Source of the DNA: a virus
IMG/VR virus record: IMGVR_UViG_3300009008_000058
Coordinates: 1 to 50,460 of that record
Reading direction: 5' to 3' (one strand)
Length of the DNA: 50,460 nucleotides
The notes beneath the pieces were generated by a model. The model saw only the letters and a program-made list of their open reading frames with translations, did not search any database and had not been told where the DNA came from. The translations under genes and the position numbers were made by a program. This document shows, in pieces, positions 25,421-35,524 of this stretch. How positions within the stretch are numbered: the stretch's first letter is position 1; the number at the start of each line of letters is the position of its first letter.

Positions 25421-28400
25421 GCTTGTAAAGCAATAGCCCTTAAGCTTTGTACTGATGGAACCTTTGATGTTGTTTGTGATGTAAATACAATCTTAATAGC
25501 AAACAAAGTAAATTCATTAACATCAATAGTATATTCCATTTCAGTATAATCACCAGCATCAGAATATGGTATTGTTAATGGGGCTTCAACCCAATTTAAA
25601 GTATCAAAGGTACTTGATTCAGAACCAGTCTTATGATATACTTGTACATTAGTAAATGATGGTCTATTAACATCTAAATAAAGTTTAAGTTGATCTGATG
25701 AATCATCCAATTGAACTGTTTTAGTTAAATATTTAGAAAGAACAGAACCTTTAGTTGGGTCAGTTTCGTCAAAGTAATTAGCAACAACATTATGTCCAGC
25801 CGTGGTAGTAGCAGCAGGGTTATCAATTCTATTTGAAATAGTAATAACAGAACATCTATCCATATCTACAACCGGAGACAAATTATCTTTAGTTGAAGTG
25901 AATATACCATTAAGCTCCAACGAAGGAGTTGAACCTTGTTTAATAATCTTAGGTGCTTGTGGAGTATAGTTCTCATTAATGATAATAGGTAAATATGTAG
26001 AACCAAGTAGACCTGTATCTTCCATTGAATCTTTAATACCCCAAACCATACCAGTATTAGGTAATGTAACTTCCTGTACTAATGGATACACTGTATTAAA
26101 TGCCAGGTTTTGTGTGGCTGTGACTGTATTATTACCATCAATACCAGTACCAGAAGCATTACTTGAACATGTAATAGTATATCTATCACGTTCAACAGCT
26201 GAAATAGTATGAGTATCAGTAACTTCTGAAGTTGGAATACCATTAATAGAAGCAATATTTTCATCAACATCGATTGTTACTGAATCACCATCAGACATAC
26301 CATGGTTTCTATGAGACACAATAATTTCAGACGAACCATTAGTTGTTTGGAATGGATCATTTTCTAATGCTCTAGTAGGTAACTCTTTATTCTTAAGAAC
26401 AAGAGAAGCTTCAGCCGAAGTATCAAATACTGCACGATTCAACACGAATGTTAAGTCTTTATTTTGATCCGGAGTCCATGTTGAAGCATTCTGTGATTTA
26501 AACATAACACCATTATATGGTTGTTTAGAGATTCTATTACCTTCTTCATCTTCTTCACCAATCTCTGCATATTGAACCATGTACTCATTTGAATTAGCCA
26601 TAACAACAAAACAATATTCAATATTATCTTGTAAATAAACAGGTGAGTCAAATGTAAATGTAGTAGAGGTTCCATCAACATTTACATCAGAAGCATTAAC
26701 TGTTGTGTCTGAGAAAGGAATAACTTCCTGGGTAGGAATACCTTGGTCCATTTTTCTAAATTGAATTTGAACTGGAATGTTTTCATCTTTAGTAGTAAAG
26801 AATATTTCAAGAGATGTAACAAATACACCACCATCATTATCCAATAGAATAGATTGTGCAAGAGGATCACCCCAATTCATTGTCCATTCTCTTCTTCGAG
26901 AAGTTGAAGTAGAAGTAATTACCCTTGAATCAGATACATTTGTTCTTTGAATTGAAGGTACACGAGTAGAGATAACTACATTTTCTTTAGTCTCAATAAG
27001 ACCTTTTGCAGAATATGTAGTTGCCGCGGATGTACCAGTTTCTTCTTCATTATTAGTAGATGAATCAGTCAATAAGAATGTTTTATCACCAGTCTTAAAG
27101 TTTAATGATGGGTTATTAGGTACAAAGAATGAACCAGATAAATTACCATTAGCATCTGTAATTAATGTAGTAGAACCACCCGGAAAACTTGTATTATTAT
27201 TAACACCAACCGAAGGTGTTACACTCGATGGTTGTGTTGATACATAATCAGCCACAGATATATCATCAAAGAATGCAAACACTTCAGTATTAGGTCTTAA
27301 TCTTGTTGCATTAAATGTAACAATACGTGATCTCATAAATGGTGCGAAGTTAACTTCAACAACCCTATCACCAATATTTGTATTTACTGTTTCAGTACCA
27401 ATAGATGTTCTAACACCTGATCTACCTTGGTTTCTTGTAGTAGTGGTAGTAGTAATTCTATCACGTCTCCACCATCTAGAATCTGTTCTTGATGTAGTTG
27501 ATCTACCAGTCCAATTAGTTCGCCAAGAGTTCCATACAGTACCTGTTGCAACTGACTGATCAGCAATATCTCTCATTGCATCAAATATACCATCTTGGTT
27601 AACAACAACCTGTGGTCTTTGGTCAGTATCTTTCCACTCATCAGAGCTTGGTGATAATGCAACAGAACCTGTCCAGTTAAATACATCAAATGGATTAACA
27701 TTAATTGTACCAGAGGATTGCGTTTGTGATATAACTGCCTTTGTTGTATATGGAAGGGTTACTAAGTCACCAGTCTTTTGAGTGGTGGATGAAGCATCAT
27801 AATCCATACCAATATTACCTTCAGAGAATAAAGGTCTTAATGCACCAGAATCTCTATCAATACCTGCTTTAAATTCAGTTGAAGATGCTCTTGCAATGTT
27901 AGTAGAAGTAAATGAATCAACAAGGAAGCCTGACTTCCATCTGTCCATACCATTAGAGCCAAGAATTTGTTTATTCTCTGCTTCTTTCTCTAATAGGTTA
28001 AGAGTAGTATAATACTCAAGGTTACCAATACGACGATCAAGCTTACCAATGTCACGCATTGTGTATCTTCTATTGTCAATATATTTAATAGTAACTTCTT
28101 CCGGATTTAATGTATAGGCCGGAACAAATAAGTGATATAATACCATTGCATCTTTAGGTGTGCCTGGGTCTTTAGGATCAAGATCCGATACACCTTCAAG
28201 TACACCAAAGTCACCATCTTTATCTAAATAAACTTTATCAATTCTATTTAAGTAGTATTGGATGTCTGTTTCAAATTGTGTATCTGGTCTAGGAGTGTTA
28301 GACACTGAAGCACCATTACCCGTAAAGTTACCACCACCATTGTTCATACGAGGTCTAAAGTCTACGGCTGATCTTAATTCGATACCGCCATGACTTGGAA

Positions 28401-30384
28401 TATCTTCATAGTTAGCTTGACCAGTATATGAATCAATTGTAAAGAAGTCGCCGGTACCATGATCGAAGTAATCATACACAACATCTAAGTCATCATTAAT
28501 TACATAGTTAGTTGTTACTTTAAGTGTTATAGTACCTACACCATAATGTGTATCAGTTTGGCCATTATTAAAGTCAAAGTGATCAGTCACATCCTGGCCT
28601 GAAGTAGCTTCCTGAATAGACACAATACGTAATACATCACAATGGTCTAAATTAACCGGTGATGTAAAGTCACCAGATTGTGGTAGTTGAACTCCTTGGT
28701 TAGACACAAGTGTTTTTGTCTTATGTTCTAATGTTCTGTTTGTTGGAGCAATAAGAGTTAAGTAATCTTGATCAATAGTTTGGTCAATCCCTGTAATAGT
28801 TACTTGAGGAGGGGTATTAGCATTATCAATTGTAATATCACCCGATGTAAATGGTACAATAAAACCAGTATCATTATTAGATAATATCCAGTTCGATGTG
28901 TCATATCCACCAAATGTTTCATTAGCTAATGAAGCAAGGAAAGATACTTGATTTGAAGCAACTTGTGATGTACCAATAACTCTATTTGTTTCAAAACGAT
29001 AGTTAAAATCTGCCGGATTGTTTTCATCAAGTTCGGCTGAACATGTTTTAATTCTTGTATATGGTAATGCATATACTAATGTATCAGAAGCCAAGTTATA
29101 ACCTTCAATAGCTGAAGCATTAAATGAGCTCGAAGGTGAATCAATTGACACAGCACCAGTAATAGTACCTGTTAAATCAAATACATGTAATCTATAATGA
29201 CCAGATGTAGGTAATGCTTGCATTGATCTAATTCTAGCTGTACCTGTTTGAGTACCACCAACATCTAATAGTTGTACTGTATTATAATTATCAATTTCAG
29301 GTAACGATGTAATACCAGACACATCAATATAGTTATTATGTGTTACCTCAACAACTTTATCTGTGGCTAAGTCTACTTCTCTTGCTTTATTAACATCAAC
29401 ATTTGTAGTGTTTAATGTTTGAATTTCATAGCCTCTTACATAAGCCTTCGAGGGTTCAATACCAATACTTAATTTAGTACTATCACCATCAACATTGTCT
29501 TTCATTTGTGCAGGGAATGGGTTAACTGTATAGTTACCACTCTCATCAAATGTTCTTCTTGCCATTGTATCTTCAATTATGGCATAATCTGTTGTTCTTG
29601 CATGCTTAGCAATAGAACCATTTTCAAGTCTTGCAAGTAATACAAAGTTACCTGTATTAGCATTGTTTGCTTGTTTAGTTAATGTTGTAGTAATTGAATA
29701 TCTGTGGGCACCAGGTGCAGATTCATTAGGGGTACCTTGGGCATTATCATTTAATGATGCATCATCACCTGCTCCTACAATTGATTCAGTAACTTTTAAA
29801 CCAACATCATACGATACCGTAGTACTATATTTAGAAAGTACAATTGTAGCCTTCTTAACAATAACAAAATGTTTCTTAATGTAATATATACCATCATCAA
29901 CAGATACTAGGGAACCAAAGCCACTTGAAGCTACTGTTGCTGTTAAGCTTGATGGGCCAGTTAAAGAAGTACCATCAACAAACTTATCAGAACCTGAAAC
30001 ATAATTAACAAATAATGTTACTGGGTCTGTATCAGTTGCTGCTTCGGCGTGCACAACCTTTACTGTTGAAGTTCCATTAGTAAATTCTGATCCAATTAGA
30101 TCTGACATATTAGTTGTATTAACCGCGGATAATTTTAAGTAATCAATCTTATTATATACTGAAACTCCACCTGGAATTACAATTGAACCTTCTTTAAACA
30201 TATGATCACCAACAGATGATACTTGGTTTTGAAGCATTGATTGTAATTGAGTTAACTCTCTTGCTTGAACAGCATGCTCAGGTCTAAAAAGAATTTTATT
30301 ATATTTTTCTTTTGGAGTTAATCCATCCGCAGTGGGTGTATTATAATCATCCCAATATGGTTCAATGTTAAACTTAATTGCCAT
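25417..30384 (-). CDS. Giant DUF4815-type virion protein
   Basis: This 1655-residue protein is the largest in the window. Its N-terminus (FNIEPYWDDYNTPTADGL, then KYNKILFRPEHAVQARELTQ and LQSMLQNQVSSVGDHMFKEG) is the hallmark of the DUF4815 proteins of marine T4-like phages. The body is strand-rich with repeated beta-sandwich segments, including a Thr/Arg-rich stretch near 980-1020 and a typical DPLAQSILLDNDGGVFVTSL segment near 1170. It sits where T4 has genes 9-12, right after gp8, and probably forms the outer baseplate and fiber-attachment layer. The start has an AGGAAT ribosome site, 14 bp after gp8. Confidence 0.85.
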   Translation of the reverse strand: MAIKFNIEPYWDDYNTPTADGLTPKEKYNKILFRPEHAVQARELTQLQSMLQNQVSSVGDHMFKEGSIVIPGGVSVYNKIDYLKLSAVNTTNMSDLIGSEFTNGTSTVKVVHAEAATDTDPVTLFVNYVSGSDKFVDGTSLTGPSSLTATVASSGFGSLVSVDDGIYYIKKHFVIVKKATIVLSKYSTTVSYDVGLKVTESIVGAGDDASLNDNAQGTPNESAPGAHRYSITTTLTKQANNANTGNFVLLARLENGSIAKHARTTDYAIIEDTMARRTFDESGNYTVNPFPAQMKDNVDGDSTKLSIGIEPSKAYVRGYEIQTLNTTNVDVNKAREVDLATDKVVEVTHNNYIDVSGITSLPEIDNYNTVQLLDVGGTQTGTARIRSMQALPTSGHYRLHVFDLTGTITGAVSIDSPSSSFNASAIEGYNLASDTLVYALPYTRIKTCSAELDENNPADFNYRFETNRVIGTSQVASNQVSFLASLANETFGGYDTSNWILSNNDTGFIVPFTSGDITIDNANTPPQVTITGIDQTIDQDYLTLIAPTNRTLEHKTKTLVSNQGVQLPQSGDFTSPVNLDHCDVLRIVSIQEATSGQDVTDHFDFNNGQTDTHYGVGTITLKVTTNYVINDDLDVVYDYFDHGTGDFFTIDSYTGQANYEDIPSHGGIELRSAVDFRPRMNNGGGNFTGNGASVSNTPRPDTQFETDIQYYLNRIDKVYLDKDGDFGVLEGVSDLDPKDPGTPKDAMVLYHLFVPAYTLNPEEVTIKYIDNRRYTMRDIGKLDRRIGNLEYYTTLNLLEKEAENKQILGSNGMDRWKSGFLVDSFTSTNIARASSTEFKAGIDRDSGALRPLFSEGNIGMDYDASSTTQKTGDLVTLPYTTKAVISQTQSSGTINVNPFDVFNWTGSVALSPSSDEWKDTDQRPQVVVNQDGIFDAMRDIADQSVATGTVWNSWRTNWTGRSTTSRTDSRWWRRDRITTTTTTRNQGRSGVRTSIGTETVNTNIGDRVVEVNFAPFMRSRIVTFNATRLRPNTEVFAFFDDISVADYVSTQPSSVTPSVGVNNNTSFPGGSTTLITDANGNLSGSFFVPNNPSLNFKTGDKTFLLTDSSTNNEEETGTSAATTYSAKGLIETKENVVISTRVPSIQRTNVSDSRVITSTSTSRRREWTMNWGDPLAQSILLDNDGGVFVTSLEIFFTTKDENIPVQIQFRKMDQGIPTQEVIPFSDTTVNASDVNVDGTSTTFTFDSPVYLQDNIEYCFVVMANSNEYMVQYAEIGEEDEEGNRISKQPYNGVMFKSQNASTWTPDQNKDLTFVLNRAVFDTSAEASLVLKNKELPTRALENDPFQTTNGSSEIIVSHRNHGMSDGDSVTIDVDENIASINGIPTSEVTDTHTISAVERDRYTITCSSNASGTGIDGNNTVTATQNLAFNTVYPLVQEVTLPNTGMVWGIKDSMEDTGLLGSTYLPIIINENYTPQAPKIIKQGSTPSLELNGIFTSTKDNLSPVVDMDRCSVITISNRIDNPAATTTAGHNVVANYFDETDPTKGSVLSKYLTKTVQLDDSSDQLKLYLDVNRPSFTNVQVYHKTGSESSTFDTLNWVEAPLTIPYSDAGDYTEMEYTIDVNEFTLFAIKIVFTSQTTSKVPSVQSLRAIALQA

Positions 30385-30398
30385 TTGTTATTCCTAAT

Positions 30399-31724
30399 TT
30401 AAAATGCTATTACTAATCTGATAGTTTCAATTTGGTCAGCACCACGTGATACTGAAGTTCTATTTTCCATAAACATTACATCACCAGAGTATTGTACAAT
30501 ACCAGCGTCATTAACCGAAGTACAATCTTGGCCGGATCCTGTATCACCTACAACTCTAATGTTATCATCATCAGTGAAATTAACAAATCCAGTATCTTCA
30601 TTTTGTACAAAGTAAATGATACCATTCACTGAATCATATTCAATAACCATTGCTGATGCGCCAGTATCAGTACCTTCAATCATTGAATCAGTACCAAATG
30701 AGCCACCAGTAGCTACTGATAATGACTTAGTTGTTGTGTATGCATTCTGAGAAGCCACAGCTGATGTGCTTGAATCAATAGGATCTCTAATAAGCGCAAT
30801 TTGTCTAAAGTCATTAGATGCAGGAATATCACCTGACTCATCACCATTAAATACTTTATTAATAGTAACATAATGTGATCTTAAATCATTTCGTGGATCA
30901 GCGCCAAAGCCACCAGCAGGACTAATTACCGGTCTTAATGAAGCACCAGAGCCTGACCCACCTGATACAGTGATAACTGCTTTAGTATAGCCTGTTCCTG
31001 CATTTGTAACTATAATATCTGTAACAACACCACCAGACACTGTTGCTGTTGCTGTACAACCTGTACCATCACCACTTACTGTAACAGTTGGAGCACTTGT
31101 ATAACCTGTACCACCACTTGTAATTTTGATATTATATATTGCACCAACAATAGCATTATCTTGTACTGACCATTGATTTAATAGGGCAGTATCTGACCCT
31201 GGAGCTGGTTGGCTTGTTAAATGGGTTACTGGAATAAATGATGCCGTAAGGAATTTAGAACCTATATCAACTGGAATAGTAAACATATATTTCCAAATAT
31301 AACCATCAGTTGATGAATGATCAATCACACCCGCAGTAGTCACACCAGCAATATCAGGGTTAGTAGTAGATACGCCACCTGACTTAAGACACATATAAAC
31401 ATTATTATTATCTGATACAACAAAATAGTTTTTACCTTCGATGTTAGTATCTCTATCATCATAATCAGAATATGTTACACCCGAGGTCCATAGAGTTCTT
31501 GGGCTTGAATAAATAATATCTGATGAGTCAATTTTCTTTATGGCAAACATATTTTCCCATAAAGTATTTACTGTGTAGTCATTTTCATATGGATTATCTG
31601 GTGTCGTATCATCTGCCCATGCATTTGATCTACCCAAGCCCATATAGAATTGATTTGATGTAAGACTGTCAACAAATTTTTCAGTTGTATCTAATCTAAA
31701 TTTACTTGTTATAATTGCTGACAT
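30399..31724 (-). CDS. 8: Baseplate wedge protein gp8
   Basis: This 441-residue protein matches T4 gp8 (334 residues) at both ends: IITSKFRLDTTEKF and a QFYMGLGRSNAWADD line near the N-terminus, DGYIWKYMFTIPVDIGS in the middle, and FRQIALIRDP and SGDVMFMENRTSVSRGADQI near the C-terminus. An inserted Gly/Thr-rich region (about 195-270: GYTSAPTVTVSGDGTG repeats) accounts for the extra length and looks like an added Ig-like or beta-repeat domain. gp8 joins gp6, gp7 and gp10 in the six baseplate wedges. It follows the gp7-position gene with a GGAGAGAC ribosome site. Confidence 0.85.
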   Translation of the reverse strand: MSAIITSKFRLDTTEKFVDSLTSNQFYMGLGRSNAWADDTTPDNPYENDYTVNTLWENMFAIKKIDSSDIIYSSPRTLWTSGVTYSDYDDRDTNIEGKNYFVVSDNNNVYMCLKSGGVSTTNPDIAGVTTAGVIDHSSTDGYIWKYMFTIPVDIGSKFLTASFIPVTHLTSQPAPGSDTALLNQWSVQDNAIVGAIYNIKITSGGTGYTSAPTVTVSGDGTGCTATATVSGGVVTDIIVTNAGTGYTKAVITVSGGSGSGASLRPVISPAGGFGADPRNDLRSHYVTINKVFNGDESGDIPASNDFRQIALIRDPIDSSTSAVASQNAYTTTKSLSVATGGSFGTDSMIEGTDTGASAMVIEYDSVNGIIYFVQNEDTGFVNFTDDDNIRVVGDTGSGQDCTSVNDAGIVQYSGDVMFMENRTSVSRGADQIETIRLVIAF

Positions 31725-31738
31725 TTAGTGTCTCTCCG

Positions 31739-32947
31739 TTATGTTTGTATTGTACAATCATTTGAATCGTACGATGTATCTGTTGCTGGATCATCAGGGG
31801 TGCAAGACCAAATTCTTGCTCCTAATTGTAATCCGATATTGTTATTTATAACATCCTGCAATGTATATTCACCATATTCTCGCATTGGTCTCCAATTCCA
31901 GAACTTGGTATTTTCCAAATGGTTCCACATACCAATTCTTGCAGGTGAATATGCATATTCAAATTCCTTCTCTACATAAGTCCCAGCTTCATTTACAGTT
32001 GGTTGTATATGTATTGCAGGTATATTAATATTTATAGGTAATCCAGAACCTTGATAACCAGGTTGTACTTCATTGTTGACTGATTCTAACATCTCAATAA
32101 GAATAAGAATCTCACCAAAGAATATAAATCCGGCCGGGTGAATTAGCCTTGTAAATGCATTTTTCCAATCATCAATATTTTTACCTGTTTTAAGTAAATA
32201 AGAAAATTTTTGATATTTGTATGAATCTTGAATTTTAATTCTTTCTTCCGAAAGGAATCCATCACTCTTAGTGAATAGACCTTTAGGGTATGCTTTAACT
32301 ACATCACCTATTACTAATTCATTAGGAAATATTAATGAGTATTTTATTTCATTATCTGACTCATCATAATAAACCGTTTCTTTATAGTCACCATTCGAAA
32401 TATATACATCATTTACAAATATAACATCATCATCAAACTTAGGTGCAAAACCTCTATCCGAATTAAAGTTAATGATTGAAGTATTAGTGCTTATTGTCCA
32501 AATATATGTTGGTGTATAATCACTTTGATTAGCAATGATGTCTTCTTTTTGATCATGCCACTTACCATCAGATGGTATCAACATATCTTCTCTAGGGAAG
32601 TATATTTCTACCTCATCATCATAAATTAATTTAAAGAAGGCCTTAATTGATTCTGGCGTACCACGTGATCTATAAAATTCAACTAGATGTTTATAAAATA
32701 GTCTTGGATCAGCCGCAAAGTCTCTAGGAATTGGAGCTCCAATTTCATTTTGTAACTCTGTTAATAGATGCTCTTCAATTAAATCAATGTCACGCTGATG
32801 ATCAATTTGATTTAAGTAAAATGCAGATTTATTTTCTCTCTCTAGATATAAAGCATATACTTTTATGAACTCAATAAGCTCAGGGTAGTCCTGATTAATA
32901 TGCTCAGGGACCAAATCATCTATATAAGAGGATACATTAAAAGCCAT
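31739..32947 (-). CDS. Baseplate wedge component at the gp7 position
   Basis: This 402-residue protein begins FNVSSYIDDLVPEHINQDYP and continues LIEFIKVYALYLERE, FYRSRGTPESIKAFFKLIYD and YFPREDMLIPSDGKWH. These lines are common to a conserved family of marine T4-like baseplate proteins. It lies between gp6 and gp8, where T4 has gp7 (1032 residues), but is much shorter, so equivalence is by position rather than clear similarity. It overlaps the gp6 stop by 1 bp. It probably links wedge pieces. The family is solid as structural; the gp7 label is a guess. Confidence 0.65.
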   Translation of the reverse strand: MAFNVSSYIDDLVPEHINQDYPELIEFIKVYALYLERENKSAFYLNQIDHQRDIDLIEEHLLTELQNEIGAPIPRDFAADPRLFYKHLVEFYRSRGTPESIKAFFKLIYDDEVEIYFPREDMLIPSDGKWHDQKEDIIANQSDYTPTYIWTISTNTSIINFNSDRGFAPKFDDDVIFVNDVYISNGDYKETVYYDESDNEIKYSLIFPNELVIGDVVKAYPKGLFTKSDGFLSEERIKIQDSYKYQKFSYLLKTGKNIDDWKNAFTRLIHPAGFIFFGEILILIEMLESVNNEVQPGYQGSGLPININIPAIHIQPTVNEAGTYVEKEFEYAYSPARIGMWNHLENTKFWNWRPMREYGEYTLQDVINNNIGLQLGARIWSCTPDDPATDTSYDSNDCTIQT

Positions 32948-34806
32948 TAGTTACTCGTTGTAGTGTAGTCAATACCGGCAGTAGTACCACCAGTAACCAT
33001 TGTGTCAATTTCACCAACAATAATTGCTGAAGAAGAATTAATTGTTAATAGTTCATTTCGTGTTGGTGCTATATCAGACGATGCCGGTTTAGTAATAATT
33101 TTAATATAATCATATGGGCCTACAATTGAATCAGGTGCAAAACCTTCAAGTGTTACATTACCTGTATTATAGTTTACATGACCAATATTTGGATTCAAAG
33201 TTGTGCCTGACCCAGAAACAATTTGTATAATATTCTTATTTTCTTCCGTATCTAAATAGTCTTTAAGTCTACACGACTCACCTCTATATGTAAATTCTGT
33301 CGAAGTAATGTATTGAGTCTTACCTGATAAATAAGTGATTGGTTGGTTAAAATCAAATGTATATAATTTTTCATTGCCTAATTCAGGTACAAATTTCTTA
33401 CTCATTTCAATTCTCATAATGGTTGAAATAACAGCAACACTTGAACTATCAATATCACGTAATAGGTTTGAGTTTCTAAACACACCACCAAATGATTTTA
33501 GGTTAGTGTCATTATATGCTTCAATAGTTATTCTAATGTTCTCGGATAGTGTAGCTTTATCTGATGATGCTACATTAGGGTTAAACTTAAAATAAACTTC
33601 TAAGTCAATGTATGTGTAATCAGGGTCAACAAGAATAGGTGTAATTGATACTACGTTCTTTGGCTTAAGAATATTACCAATAATAATTTCTTTTTCGGTA
33701 TCTGTTAATACTTCTCTTGCTTTAGGTTTAATCGATACATATACTTTACCATAGTCTGGTGGAATATTATCTTCACCACCCCATACAGTAAGTGTATCAA
33801 TATCTCCCCAAGAGTTTTGAATAATACCTTTATAATCATCTGGTGTTACGGCTCTATTTTGAGCAGTAAAAGCAAGTGGTGCAGAGAATCTAATTGATTC
33901 AGTCGATTCAGCACTAGCACCACCAGATGCATTTTGTATTGTTGTTATGGATACATTAGTGTTACCTTCAATAGTATCATTTAACGAGAAGATTGAAGCG
34001 CCATTAATATCACCTGGGCCAACAACTAAATAATTAATTTTAATAATATTACCTGCATCTAATTGAGTACCAATAATACCATCACCAAATTTAATTTCAT
34101 AAAACCCATCTCTTGATTCTTCCAAGAAATATACATTTGATTCAGCAGTAATATTTGTAATATTATTAGACTTAGTAAATGTAGTGGACTCAGTAGACGT
34201 AGATGATTCATAAATATCTACAATTAACGAATCTGTGTTTACATTATCACTTGTAATTGTATATGAATCAAAGTTTGATGGATCATATAGATATGATCTA
34301 TTGGCGAGAACACCTTGCTCTAATTTAACATTTTTAAATATGTATTTACCTGAATCATGTTCACCATACGCCGTTGTCATTGTCTCTGAAACAATTAAAT
34401 TATATGATATAGAATTAATAATCGTTGTGAATACTGTACCACGATTTATAGTCGCGGGAAGATTATTACCATCAATATATAGACCGGTTGGTGAAACTAA
34501 TTCAACATCAATATATGCTACAGCAGGTGATGTTGATCTTGGTGTATAACCAAGTAACTTAGCATGTGACACAACAGATTGTCTAAGTTGTGCTGTATCT
34601 AAAAATGTTTCATTAAGAGCAAAGTTAGCATTAACTGAGTTAATATGCGTGATGTATGATAACACATCAATCACTGTATTCATTGCAGAGCCTTCAAAAT
34701 TATAATCTGCAAATGCACCAGGCTGGTCCTGCATATATGTAATTAAGTTACTCTTTAATGTATTAAAATCTAATTCTGATGCATTAATTCTTCTGTCTTG
34801 TGCCAT
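32947..34806 (-). CDS. 6: Baseplate wedge protein gp6 (baseplate J-like)
   Basis: This 619-residue protein (T4 gp6: 660) starts with INASELDFNTLKSNLITYMQ, then DYNFEGSAMNTVIDVLSYIT, HINSVNANFALNETFLDTA and LRQSVVSHAKLLGYTPRS. These are the hallmarks of gp6/baseplate-J wedge proteins. The middle shows the typical FGDGIIGTQLDAGNIIKINY and APLAFTAQNRAVTPDDYKGI segments. gp6 forms the central iris of the baseplate whose rearrangement triggers sheath contraction. It overlaps gp25 by 1 bp. Confidence 0.95.
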   Translation of the reverse strand: MAQDRRINASELDFNTLKSNLITYMQDQPGAFADYNFEGSAMNTVIDVLSYITHINSVNANFALNETFLDTAQLRQSVVSHAKLLGYTPRSTSPAVAYIDVELVSPTGLYIDGNNLPATINRGTVFTTIINSISYNLIVSETMTTAYGEHDSGKYIFKNVKLEQGVLANRSYLYDPSNFDSYTITSDNVNTDSLIVDIYESSTSTESTTFTKSNNITNITAESNVYFLEESRDGFYEIKFGDGIIGTQLDAGNIIKINYLVVGPGDINGASIFSLNDTIEGNTNVSITTIQNASGGASAESTESIRFSAPLAFTAQNRAVTPDDYKGIIQNSWGDIDTLTVWGGEDNIPPDYGKVYVSIKPKAREVLTDTEKEIIIGNILKPKNVVSITPILVDPDYTYIDLEVYFKFNPNVASSDKATLSENIRITIEAYNDTNLKSFGGVFRNSNLLRDIDSSSVAVISTIMRIEMSKKFVPELGNEKLYTFDFNQPITYLSGKTQYITSTEFTYRGESCRLKDYLDTEENKNIIQIVSGSGTTLNPNIGHVNYNTGNVTLEGFAPDSIVGPYDYIKIITKPASSDIAPTRNELLTINSSSAIIVGEIDTMVTGGTTAGIDYTTTSN

Positions 34807-35207
34807 TATCTTAGTCTCTCTAATGATGTTGCGATATTAGTAATCTGGTTTGTCGATATAATTTTAACAACAACTGTTATTGCTATTTTATTTAGGTCTG
34901 GTTTATTATTAACCTTAACATTTAATACTTCCACCCTAGGTTCAAAGTTAGTAATTGCCTCTTTAATACTATCAGTAATAGCAATTGATGTTATTAAACC
35001 ATTATTTTCAAATAAGTATTGTCTTAGGTTAGCCCCAAACAAAGGTTGGAATACTTTCTCACCATGATTGGTATTTAGAATATGTAGCACACTTTGCTTA
35101 ACAGAATTAATCTGCTTCTTTATTCCTATGTCACCCGTGTTGGGGTTTGATTTAAACACAAAGTCTAAATCAACATATTCTGTTTTGTTTGAGGTTGTAA
35201 TGGCCAT
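34806..35207 (-). CDS. 25: Baseplate wedge protein gp25
   Basis: This 133-residue protein (T4 gp25: 132) has the expected DLDFVFKSNPNTGDIGIKKQ N-terminus, the VKQSVLHILNTNHGEKVFQP segment with the conserved GEKVFQPLFG, and an ITNFEPRVEVLNVKV core. gp25 joins the wedge to the hub and starts sheath assembly. Its ATG lies five nucleotides after TATAAATA and lacks a ribosome site, so it may be expressed from a leaderless late mRNA. Confidence 0.93.
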   Translation of the reverse strand: MAITTSNKTEYVDLDFVFKSNPNTGDIGIKKQINSVKQSVLHILNTNHGEKVFQPLFGANLRQYLFENNGLITSIAITDSIKEAITNFEPRVEVLNVKVNNKPDLNKIAITVVVKIISTNQITNIATSLERLR

Positions 35208-35212
35208 AATGT

Positions 35213-35220
35213 TATTTATA
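35213..35220 (-). promoter_or_regulatory. Late promoter of leaderless type
   Basis: TATAAATA ends five nucleotides before the gp25 ATG (35207). It also gives a possible second entry for the wedge genes gp25, gp6 and gp8 downstream of the hub genes. Confidence 0.6.
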
Positions 35221-35224
35221 CCTA

Positions 35225-35524
35225 TTATCCACCAATAAATACATTACTAGATCCTGAAGTCATAGCTCCTGCATCAGCTGAATCACCTACTCTCGCTGCT
35301 GCACTTCCGCATATAAACACATTACCAGAACCCACATTAACATTAGCTACATGAGCAGGACATAATGGTGGTGATGTAGTATGACTTACTGTTGGGTCGC
35401 CTTGCCTTGCTGCTAATATCCCATTAATAAAAACAGTTCCTTGACCAGGAGTATCTAACGTAGTAGTACTCGTGCATCCATGCCCAGTACTTAATGAATC
35501 ACCTTTTCTACAAGCACTTGGCAT
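35225..35524 (-). CDS. PAAR-type spike tip protein
   Basis: This 99-residue protein has the PAAR repeat pattern: GDSLSTGHGCTS, VFINGILAARQGDPTVSH, NVFICGSAAARVGDSAD and a final NVFIGG strand. His14 and His47 with Cys16 and Cys54 are candidate zinc ligands. PAAR proteins cap the beta-helix of the central spike (T4 gp5.4). The gene lies directly after the gp5-like spike gene with a 1-bp overlap, as expected for a spike and its tip. Confidence 0.92.
   Translation of the reverse strand: MPSACRKGDSLSTGHGCTSTTTLDTPGQGTVFINGILAARQGDPTVSHTTSPPLCPAHVANVNVGSGNVFICGSAAARVGDSADAGAMTSGSSNVFIGG

Noticed and set aside
31843-31850. TATAAATA on the minus strand inside the gp7-position gene, 119 bp before gp8
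   Set aside because: It could be an internal late promoter, but it lies within coding sequence in an AT-rich genome and may be chance, so it is not listed as a feature.
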